Virus record (IMG/VR): IMGVR_UViG_3300025671_000318 | Span: 1-30,830 of that record | DNA length: 30,830 nt | DNA from: a virus | Reading direction: 5' to 3' (one strand) | Part shown: positions 25,449-30,830 of the stretch, one piece after another | Numbering within the stretch: position 1 is the stretch's first letter | Layout: each line of letters begins with the position of its first letter | Program-made: the position numbers and the translations under genes | The notes under the pieces: model-generated | Seen by the model: the letters and a program-made list of their open reading frames with translations, nothing else | Database searches by the model: none | What the model was told of the DNA's origin: nothing

Positions 25449-26212
25449 TATTACGTAAAGCGAATTTCCCTAAACAGGAATACAATCGAACATTTACGCA
25501 GATTACAACAAATGATTCTCGTTTTTATGAGGATGGGGAAAAAACATACCCCTCTGTAACTTATGTTTTATCCTACTACCCTAAGGGTAGACATTTTGAA
25601 GAATGGCTTAAAAAAGTAGGAATGAATGCCGACTATATAGCCAAAAAATCAGCCGATGAAGGTACAATAGTACACAACTTAGCTGAAGATTATCTATTAG
25701 GAAAAGAAATTAAACTAATGGGTGAAGATGGTAATCCTAAATACGATCTTAAAGTTTGGAAGATGTTTTTAGCATTTGTAGACTTTTGGAAAAGTAGTGG
25801 AGCTGAACTTTTAGAAACAGAAGTATTTTTATACTCTGATACACTCCAGGTTGCTGGAACATGCGATCTTGTATGTAAAATCAACGGAGAACTGTGGGTA
25901 ATCGACTTAAAAACATCCAACCACCTACAGACGACGTATGACCTACAGACAGCGATTTATACGCGCTGTTTTGAAGAATGCTATGATCAAAAAGTAGATA
26001 GAGTTGGTGTACTTTGGTTAAAATCTAAATCAAGAGGACCAGATAAAACTGGTAAAAGACTTAAAGGTAAAAAATGGGAAGTATATGAATCATCCCGCAC
26101 TGTAGATGAAAATTTAGAGATATATTCTCATGTACGCGCTTTATTTGATTTAGAAAACCCTAATCTTAAACCTATCTCAGAAAAATGGCCAACAGTTATT
26201 AAAAAATCCTAG
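25445..26212 (+). CDS. PD-(D/E)XK superfamily nuclease (RecB/Cas4-like)
   Basis: A 255-residue nuclease with the RecB-type catalytic core in order: His77 in EGTIVHNLAEDYL, Glu126 in LLETEVFLYS, Asp141 in VAGTCDLVCKING, Asp154 and Lys156 in ELWVIDLKTSNH, and Gln168 in YDLQTAIYTRC. This is the His-Glu-Asp-(D/E)xK-Gln set of exonucleases. I see no Fe-S cluster cysteines of the Cas4 kind. Such enzymes process DNA ends during recombination, replication or degradation of host DNA. It is coupled to the primase by an ATGA overlap and ends this block; a 48-base gap with a putative promoter follows. The stretch at 25915-25955 contains two copies of CCTACAGAC and looks GC-richer than its surroundings. 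Confidence 0.85.
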   Translation: MILRKANFPKQEYNRTFTQITTNDSRFYEDGEKTYPSVTYVLSYYPKGRHFEEWLKKVGMNADYIAKKSADEGTIVHNLAEDYLLGKEIKLMGEDGNPKYDLKVWKMFLAFVDFWKSSGAELLETEVFLYSDTLQVAGTCDLVCKINGELWVIDLKTSNHLQTTYDLQTAIYTRCFEECYDQKVDRVGVLWLKSKSRGPDKTGKRLKGKKWEVYESSRTVDENLEIYSHVRALFDLENPNLKPISEKWPTVIKKS

Positions 26213-26232
26213 GCTTCCTCAGTATCTTTTCG

Positions 26233-26240
26233 TATATTTA
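26233..26240 (+). promoter_or_regulatory. Putative late promoter -10/-7 element (site 4)
   Basis: The octamer TATATTTA lies within the 48-base gap 26213-26260, 20 bases ahead of the ATG at 26261. Upstream of it CGTATCTTTT-like pyrimidine-rich DNA is seen, and downstream an unstructured leader. It would drive the tagged-enzyme block separately from the replication genes. Confidence 0.5.
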
Positions 26241-26260
26241 TATGTTGACAATGTAACCCT

Positions 26261-27061
26261 ATGTATAAATTACGAGATATAATCTTAGAACAATCCGTTA
26301 ATCCTAAGGCACTTATACTTGCTGGCTCTCCAGGAGCTGGTAAATCTTCGTTTATCGAAGGTGTAAAGAATGCTTTAATATTAAATGTAGATGATTTCTA
26401 CATGCGTAATCTAAAAGATTTAAATGTATCTTTAGATTTAAAAAATGCAAATGCTGAAGATCGAAGTAAAGCAGCACAAGCAATGGCTGCAGCTAATAAG
26501 GAATTTCGCCCAATGACACGTGAAATTATCTTAGGTAAAAAGAATTTTATCTTAGATGGAACAGCTGCTTCTTCTGGACCTACATTAAAATTGAAGGCTG
26601 AATTAGAAGAACTAGGCTATGATGTATTAATGGTATATGTATTTGCTTCACTAGAAAAAGCACTAGAACGAAATGATACACGATTTGATCGTTCAGGTGG
26701 AAAAGACAGAAGTTTAGCACCTGCTATCGTACTTCGTACTTGGAATAATATAACTCAAAACTACGAGTTGTATCAAAAAGAATTTGGAAACAATTTTGTA
26801 TCGGTTGTAAACGATAAAGCATTAGAAAAAGGAGAATCTATGAAATCTTTAGAAGATTTAATAGATAAATATCTTACACCCTATGCCCCAACTGATACAA
26901 AACCAAAAACCGATAAACAACAAGCTCGTTCTGATGCTTCAAAAGCAGAATTAGAGAAACAAATTAATGATTTTGTAGAATCAGATAAAGTAGAAGATAT
27001 CAAATCAAATTCCGTATCTAAAGACGAGGCAAAATCTAGAGTAAAACAGTTCTTCTCATGA
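26261..27061 (+). CDS. Zeta-toxin-like P-loop kinase with capsid-targeting-like N-terminal tag
   Basis: A 266-residue P-loop kinase. The Walker A motif is G22-S-P-G-A-G-K-S29 in LILAGSPGAGKSSFIEG. LNVDDFY (42-47) and NFILDGTAASSGPT (95-108) match the substrate and Asp positions of zeta-toxin/polynucleotide-kinase-like enzymes, and ALERNDTRFDRSGG supplies the lid arginines. Zeta proteins phosphorylate UDP-N-acetyl sugars; other relatives phosphorylate small molecules or RNA, so the substrate is open. The kinase fold begins at residue 16. The preceding 15 residues (MYKLRDIILEQSVNP) are an extra amphipathic helix with I-L-E at 8-10, matching the tag described in the findings. Residues 200-266 are a charged helical tail. 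No antitoxin gene accompanies it. Confidence 0.72.
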   Translation: MYKLRDIILEQSVNPKALILAGSPGAGKSSFIEGVKNALILNVDDFYMRNLKDLNVSLDLKNANAEDRSKAAQAMAAANKEFRPMTREIILGKKNFILDGTAASSGPTLKLKAELEELGYDVLMVYVFASLEKALERNDTRFDRSGGKDRSLAPAIVLRTWNNITQNYELYQKEFGNNFVSVVNDKALEKGESMKSLEDLIDKYLTPYAPTDTKPKTDKQQARSDASKAELEKQINDFVESDKVEDIKSNSVSKDEAKSRVKQFFS

Positions 27062-28017
27062 ACCCAGAAAAAATAGGTAACCAAATAGCGAAATCTATCC
27101 TATTAGAGGAAATTGTAGAGAAAGTTGCTCTATATCCTGGTGCATTCAAACCACCTCATAAAGGACACGTTGCTACTGCTTTAAGAGCAAAAGAAGGAGA
27201 CATAGATCGTGTTATTGTCTTCATGTCTACAAAAGAAAGAGATGGTGTTTCTGCAGAACAAGCTCAAAAAGTTTGGGACTTATACAAACAAAATAACCCA
27301 GAATTAGAGAATGTAGAGATTGTTCAAACACCCACCCCAGTTAAAGACGTTTACGATTACGCTAAAGACAACCCAGCTAATCTAGTTAGAGCTGTATTTG
27401 GTAAAGGGGAAGAAGATAGATTTAAATCATTATTAGATAAAGAAAAATATCCCCACGTAGAGGTATTTGATGCTGGGATAGAAGGCACATATTCAGCAAC
27501 TGATTTACGTAAAGCAATTCGCGATAACGATTTAGAGGCTATATCTGAATTTATACCTCAAGAGGTAAACGTAGACGATTTCAAATCTATATTTGATATG
27601 AAAGAAACTAAAAAAGACTATCTACAAGAAGCTAGATATAAAAAATTCCTAAACGAAGGTTGGGATAATTCAAAAGGTAAAGTAATAGGAGATTTTGTAA
27701 ATTATGTTAGCGAATATCTATCTATAAACAAACCTAAAATTAAACTAATTAACCAACCAGGCTATACCCAAGAATATCATAGTTTTGGAGGCTATTTACC
27801 CTCAGAAGAAAAAATAATGGTTGTGGTTCACAATCGCAATATGGCTGATATATTAAGAACTGTAGCACACGAGATGGTTCACCATATGCAGAATCTAGAC
27901 AATAGATTAACTCCAACTTCAGGTGAAGACGGATCACCAGATGAAAACGAAGCTAACTCTTTAGCAGCGGTTATAATGAGAAAATTTGGACGTGAAAATC
28001 CACACATATATGAATAG
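27058..28017 (+). CDS. Nucleotidyltransferase fused to HExxH metallopeptidase, with N-terminal tag
   Basis: A 319-residue two-domain protein. Residues about 24-170 are a cytidylyltransferase-like (NMN/phosphopantetheine adenylyltransferase) fold: ALYPGAFKPPHKGHVATALR contains the HxGH motif (His34, Gly36, His37), VIVFMSTKERDG follows, and GTYSATDLRKAI corresponds to the closing SxTxxR motif. Residues about 205-319 form a metallopeptidase-like domain with HEMVHH (271-276) and a downstream Glu298 in DENEANSLAAVIM that could be the third zinc ligand. The N-terminal MNPEKIGNQIAKSILLEE is an extra helix ending LLE17. Between the domains lie L-Q-E191|A and L-N-E200|G. The gene overlaps the kinase gene by four bases. 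The transferase call is firm, the peptidase call is by motif, and the substrates are unknown. Confidence 0.75.
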   Translation: MNPEKIGNQIAKSILLEEIVEKVALYPGAFKPPHKGHVATALRAKEGDIDRVIVFMSTKERDGVSAEQAQKVWDLYKQNNPELENVEIVQTPTPVKDVYDYAKDNPANLVRAVFGKGEEDRFKSLLDKEKYPHVEVFDAGIEGTYSATDLRKAIRDNDLEAISEFIPQEVNVDDFKSIFDMKETKKDYLQEARYKKFLNEGWDNSKGKVIGDFVNYVSEYLSINKPKIKLINQPGYTQEYHSFGGYLPSEEKIMVVVHNRNMADILRTVAHEMVHHMQNLDNRLTPTSGEDGSPDENEANSLAAVIMRKFGRENPHIYE

Positions 28018-28561
28018 AATAAAAGGTAGTTTAATGGAGTTATTACAAGAGGATCTTGCTAAAGCATATGACGTTTTTGTTGATATGGATGGGGTTTTAA
28101 CAGATTTTGAAAGACGTTTTGAACAATTTGCTGGTGTAACCCCAGATGAATATACTTCTCAAAAGACAATTCAATTTGGTAAAGAAAAAGCAGACGAGCA
28201 ATTTTGGGATTTGATAGATAAGCAAATCGGAGTTCGTTTTTGGGCTGGAATGCCATGGATGCCTCAAGGAGAGGATCTTTACAAATATATTAAAAAATAT
28301 AAACCAACCATTTTAACCTCACCCTCCAGAGATGAATCATCTCGTATAGGAAAAGGTGTATGGGTTAAAAGAAATATGTCTGGTGTACCATTAAAATTCG
28401 GATACAAAGCATCTGGTAAAGCAAAATACGCTGGACCAAATAAAATATTAATAGACGATAGAGAAGATAATATAGCCGCTTGGAAAGCCGCAGGAGGGAT
28501 TGGTATATTATTTAAATCAACAGAACAAGTTAAAAACGAGTTATCTAAACTAGGGTTATGA
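28010..28561 (+). CDS. HAD-superfamily phosphatase (5'-nucleotidase-like) with N-terminal tag
   Basis: A 183-residue HAD hydrolase. Motif I is DMDGV with Asp25 and Asp27 in VFVDMDGVLTDFE. Motif II is the Thr/Ser of PTILTSPSRDES (about 100-110). Lys residues near KASGKAKYAGPN can act as motif III. Motif IV is Asp149-Asp150 in KILIDDREDN. This fits the 5'(3')-deoxyribonucleotidase/HAD type found in phages. I start at ATG 28010, overlapping the upstream stop by eight bases. The frame extends upstream only to a TTG at 27986, and the ATG start gives MNRIKGSLMELLQE before the HAD fold, with L-Q-E at 12-14 like the other tagged proteins. Substrate is unknown; nucleotide dephosphorylation is the natural guess. 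Confidence 0.75.
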   Translation: MNRIKGSLMELLQEDLAKAYDVFVDMDGVLTDFERRFEQFAGVTPDEYTSQKTIQFGKEKADEQFWDLIDKQIGVRFWAGMPWMPQGEDLYKYIKKYKPTILTSPSRDESSRIGKGVWVKRNMSGVPLKFGYKASGKAKYAGPNKILIDDREDNIAAWKAAGGIGILFKSTEQVKNELSKLGL

Positions 28562-29133
28562 GCGAATCACGCTTAAACAAAGAATTTTCTGAACGCGATA
28601 TACAGAGAATGCGTAACATAGTTTCTGGGAATACAGCAGAGCGTACTAGAGTTCAAGCTGGCTACCAAAAACAAACAATAGAACATAGCGAGGGCGATGT
28701 ATGGGAAGAATCAGGTAAAACCTGGACTATAAAAAATGGTATCAAACAAACTATTACTAAACATGACAAACTAAGGGAAATGGTTAATATGCCCTTAAAA
28801 TGTCCTGAATGCGAACGCGCTATGAAAGCCACTAAATTAAATAAAAAAATGTGGCCTATACATGGTAAATGTTTCGATTGTGTAGTTGAGTATGAAACAC
28901 ATTTAAAAGCTACAGGAGGGTATGAAGAGTATGCTAAAAAATTAATGAATGCTAATAAAGATTCGTTTGTTAAAGATTACGAACAAGCAGTAGAAGCATA
29001 TATGAACTATACAGGAGATACATTTATGTCTGAAGATGGAGATTTAGAAAATTGGTCTAAAGTTAAATTAAATCCTGAAGTAATTAAAACACTAAAAGAT
29101 AACATTAAACAATTAAAAGAACTGGAGTTGTAA
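28558..29133 (+). CDS. Zinc-ribbon protein of unknown function
   Basis: A 191-residue protein with one clear metal-binding site: Cys82-x2-Cys85 (KCPECERAMK) and Cys105-x2-Cys108 (HGKCFDCVVE). The N-terminal 45 residues are charged and helical (ERDIQRMRNIVSGNTAERT), followed by a short sheet (DVWEESGKTWTIKNGIKQTI). The C-terminal half is helical, ending KTLKDNIKQLKELEL. Zinc ribbons of this form mediate DNA or protein binding. It is the only gene of the 26261-30830 cluster without a recognisable N-terminal tag, although it overlaps the HAD gene by four bases (ATGA). Its role is not apparent from the sequence. Confidence 0.7.
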   Translation: MSESRLNKEFSERDIQRMRNIVSGNTAERTRVQAGYQKQTIEHSEGDVWEESGKTWTIKNGIKQTITKHDKLREMVNMPLKCPECERAMKATKLNKKMWPIHGKCFDCVVEYETHLKATGGYEEYAKKLMNANKDSFVKDYEQAVEAYMNYTGDTFMSEDGDLENWSKVKLNPEVIKTLKDNIKQLKELEL

Positions 29134-29141
29134 TATCCTTA

Positions 29142-29149
29142 TATATTTA
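29142..29149 (+). promoter_or_regulatory. Putative late promoter -10/-7 element (site 5)
   Basis: The octamer TATATTTA lies in the 37-base gap 29134-29170, 21 bases before the ATG at 29171. The spacing is almost the same as at sites 3 and 4 (19 and 20). It would allow separate high-level expression of the charged coiled-coil protein that follows. Confidence 0.5.
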
Positions 29150-29170
29150 TTACAGAATAATTCTACAAAC

Positions 29171-29806
29171 ATGAAAAAACAAGAACTACGTAAACTCATC
29201 ACAGAAAATATTACAGATTGGCTAGCCGAACGTTCACAGCAAGAAGAAGCTGATAGTGGCGATATGGCATATACTGAGAAAGCTACTGTAAAAGAAAAAG
29301 TAGCCAAAATTGAAGATCAAATTGCTGAATTCTACTACGTTACAAAACCTACTAAAGAATCTTCTGTTGAAGAACTAGTAAAAAGTGGAGACGTATTTGA
29401 ATTTGCTATGAGTGGCCTAACTCGTGAAGACATTTCAGGTATCTACAAATCTGAAAGCAGAGCAAAATCAGCTGCAAATAAAATAATTAAAGAAAGAGAC
29501 ATTAAGCTTAAAGAAACCTATAAAAAAGGTCAAGACAAACTTAAGCAAATGGAAGCTTCAATTGACGAGATTAAAGGTCAAATTGAAGGTAAAATGTCTG
29601 AAGCCACTTCTAATCCAGATATGCGTGAAGCACTTACATCTGAATCTAACAGCTTAATGGAAAAACTTTCTATGCTAGAGATGCAAATGGATAAACTACG
29701 TGAGGCATTAGAAAAAGAAGGTTTACGTTTTGAGAAAAAATCGTCTAAAAAAGCTAAAAAAGAAGACGAGAAAGAAGACAAAAAAGACGAAAAAGAAGAT
29801 AAGTAA
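29171..29806 (+). CDS. Charged coiled-coil protein with capsid-targeting-like tag, prohead core candidate
   Basis: A 211-residue, strongly charged helical protein. Residues 1-12 (MKKQELRKLITE) form the tag, with L-I-T-E at 9-12. Residues about 40-95 are mixed, with FEFAMSGLTREDISGIYKSE as the least charged part. Residues 100-190 are long helices with coiled-coil spacing (KKGQDKLKQMEASIDEIKGQ; SLMEKLSMLEMQMDKLREAL). The last 19 residues are only Lys, Glu, Asp and Ala (KKAKKEDEKEDKKDEKEDK). T4 prohead core proteins (gp22, gp67, gp68) are also small, helical, highly charged and cut by the gp21 protease. A scaffold or internal-protein role is therefore plausible. A putative promoter directly upstream suggests high expression. 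Confidence 0.6.
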   Translation: MKKQELRKLITENITDWLAERSQQEEADSGDMAYTEKATVKEKVAKIEDQIAEFYYVTKPTKESSVEELVKSGDVFEFAMSGLTREDISGIYKSESRAKSAANKIIKERDIKLKETYKKGQDKLKQMEASIDEIKGQIEGKMSEATSNPDMREALTSESNSLMEKLSMLEMQMDKLREALEKEGLRFEKKSSKKAKKEDEKEDKKDEKEDK

Positions 29807-29809
29807 TCT

Positions 29810-30784
29810 ATGGACAAGTTAAAACTCAGATACTTAATCCGAGAGGCTATAGAAAATGTTGTTGGAGTTTCAGCGAAATTCTCTATAGGGGATAAAGTAA
29901 CTACGGTAGATGGAGACACTGCTACTGTTACAATGGCAGAACACCCGTTCTACACTGTAGAGTTAGAGGAGACTGGAACAACTAAATCGTTTAACTTTAA
30001 AGATTTAGCTCCATTCCAAGAAAAAGAAATATCTAAAACATCAGAAGGCATTATGCTCCAAGAAGGCGCAATTGCCTCTCCTGGTTTAATGTTCCATCAA
30101 CAACACAACAAACCACTATCAGAGTGTATTTTTAGAATAGGTTCAGAAGCATACGTAGACTTCTATGCCGAAGCAAGAGAATTATTCAACGAAGGCGTTC
30201 TAAAAGTAAACGAACTTGATAGAGATTTAATTCGCAACACTGATATAGGCGAATATGGAATATTTGAAGGCAAAAAAATTGCTTTAGATATTCCTTTTAT
30301 CAATGAACGAGAAGATGCTATCCATATTTTTGATGATGGTAAAGGAAATACAGCTCAAATAGATTGGACGCCTGATGGTTATTATGCTACAGTAGAAGGT
30401 GAATATGATTTTCAAATAGGCCCCGAAGAAACTATAGATGATATAGTAGACAAGGTTAAAGAAGAAGGCTTTATAAATAAAATATTTGAAGCTAAAGCAA
30501 AGAAAAAGAAAAAGGATCCACCAATTGGAAAACCAAAACGTGGTGGTTCAAAAGCATATTACGTTTACGTAAGAGATCCCAAAACCAAACGAATTAAAAA
30601 AGTATCATTCGGATCTGGTGGCCTAAGAGCTAAAATCAATAACCCTAAAGCACGTCAAGCCTTTGCAGCTCGTCACAGATGTAAAGAGAAAAACGATAGA
30701 ACAAAACCATCATACTGGTCTTGTAGATTACCACGTTACGCTAAGGCATTAGGTTTAGGTGCTAACAAAAATACATTTTGGTAG
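29810..30784 (+). CDS. Tagged multidomain protein with basic, Cys-containing C-terminal domain
   Basis: A 324-residue protein in three parts. Residues 1-12 (MDKLKLRYLIRE, then Ala) are the tag; IRE|A is nearly the T4 form. Residues 23-70 look like a small SH3-like barrel (KFSIGDKVTTVDGDTATVTM). Residues 100-225 are an acidic alpha/beta domain (IALDIPFINEREDAIHIFDD). After KIFEAKAKKKKKDPP comes a basic domain (248-324) with VRDPKTKRIKKVSFGSGG, FAARHRCKEKNDRTKPSYWS and Cys305, a form I recognise from marine phage proteins of unknown function. L-Q-E85|G and I-F-E227|A lie at domain borders, so processing could release the basic, possibly DNA-binding, domain. Function is unproven. Confidence 0.6.
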   Translation: MDKLKLRYLIREAIENVVGVSAKFSIGDKVTTVDGDTATVTMAEHPFYTVELEETGTTKSFNFKDLAPFQEKEISKTSEGIMLQEGAIASPGLMFHQQHNKPLSECIFRIGSEAYVDFYAEARELFNEGVLKVNELDRDLIRNTDIGEYGIFEGKKIALDIPFINEREDAIHIFDDGKGNTAQIDWTPDGYYATVEGEYDFQIGPEETIDDIVDKVKEEGFINKIFEAKAKKKKKDPPIGKPKRGGSKAYYVYVRDPKTKRIKKVSFGSGGLRAKINNPKARQAFAARHRCKEKNDRTKPSYWSCRLPRYAKALGLGANKNTFW

Positions 30785-30785
30785 A

Positions 30786-30830
30786 ATGGAAAATTTTGAT
30801 ATAAAAAAATATCTAGCGGAAGGTCGCTTA
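30786..30830 (+). CDS. 5' end of a further tagged gene (partial)
   Basis: An ATG one base after the preceding stop opens a frame that runs off the window after 15 codons (MENFDIKKYLAEGRL). The start again has the tag form, with Glu at residue 12 in Y-L-A-E followed by Gly. This matches both the position and the small P1' residue of the T4 gp21 site. The body of the protein lies outside the window, so its function is unknown. Confidence 0.6.
   Translation, partial: MENFDIKKYLAEGRL

Noticed and set aside
25915-25955. Two copies of CCTACAGAC as a regulatory or attachment repeat
   Set aside because: They encode LQT-x(3)-LQT inside the catalytic core of the nuclease, so protein constraint explains them.
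26205-26235. Rho-independent terminator after the nuclease gene
   Set aside because: There is a short CCTAGG palindrome and a TTTT run, but no stable GC stem directly before the T run.
26261-27061. Zeta-toxin/antitoxin addiction module
   Set aside because: No small antitoxin (epsilon-like) gene is adjacent, and the kinase is embedded in an operon of tagged proteins, so a packaged enzyme is a better reading than a toxin-antitoxin pair.
27986-28009. Extended start for the HAD protein at TTG 27986
   Set aside because: It would overlap the upstream gene by 32 bases and use a TTG when an ATG follows at 28010. The ATG start gives an N-terminus matching the neighbouring tagged proteins.
29578-29919. 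Minus-strand frame of 113 codons rich in Ser and Phe
   Set aside because: It is the antisense image of the Lys/Glu/Asp-rich coiled-coil gene (AAA, GAA and GAT give TTT, TTC and ATC) and extends over a clear plus-strand gene junction.

Overview
The window looks like part of a lytic, T4-like (contractile-tailed) bacteriophage genome whose host is probably a marine member of the Bacteroidetes (Flavobacteriia). Every supported gene is on the + strand and the DNA is AT-rich. Genes are packed with 1-14 base overlaps or gaps of a few bases. Starts lack Shine-Dalgarno sequences and are preceded by A-rich stretches, as expected for Bacteroidetes. One large adhesin carries repeats like those of SprB, the flavobacterial gliding adhesin. 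I see no tRNA, rRNA, CRISPR array, insertion sequence, integrase or lysogeny gene.

Layout. (1) 1-2396: the tail end of an unknown gene, a glutaredoxin, a 57-residue helical protein, an HD-domain phosphohydrolase, a small membrane-anchored protein and a late-transcription sigma factor of the T4 gp55 type. (2) 2435-8156: baseplate hub and spike genes (an OB-fold-like hub protein and a separate beta-helix spike), a 1006-residue tail protein with a long hydrophobic stretch, a small tagged protein and the gp25-type wedge protein. (3) 8143-16805: gp6/gpJ-type wedge protein, a DNRLRE-like beta protein, a small coiled-coil protein and a 1791-residue gp7/gpI-type wedge-adhesin. (4) 16846-23881: five virion or adhesin genes, including the SprB-like adhesin and a probable receptor-binding protein. 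(5) 23891-26212: a GIY-YIG-like protein, a small SH3-like protein with a TTG start, a TOPRIM/zinc-finger primase and a PD-(D/E)XK nuclease. (6) 26261-30830: a zeta-toxin-like kinase, a nucleotidyltransferase fused to an HExxH metallopeptidase, a HAD phosphatase, a zinc-ribbon protein, a charged coiled-coil protein, a protein with a basic Cys-containing C-terminal domain, and the start of one more gene.

The most interesting signal is in region 6. Six of its seven genes, plus the small gene at 7273, begin with a short amphipathic helix ending in [I/L]-x-E, four of them with Glu at exactly residue 12. This resembles the T4 capsid-targeting sequence that is cut by the gp21 prohead protease. The enzyme domains start directly after these tags, and further [I/L]-x-E sites lie at inter-domain junctions. 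The simplest reading is a set of enzymes packaged in the capsid, trimmed during head maturation and injected with the DNA. A second signal is an octamer, TATATTTA or a one-base variant, in all five intergenic gaps longer than 30 bases. It is a good candidate for the phage's late promoter, and the gp55-like sigma factor is encoded in the same window.
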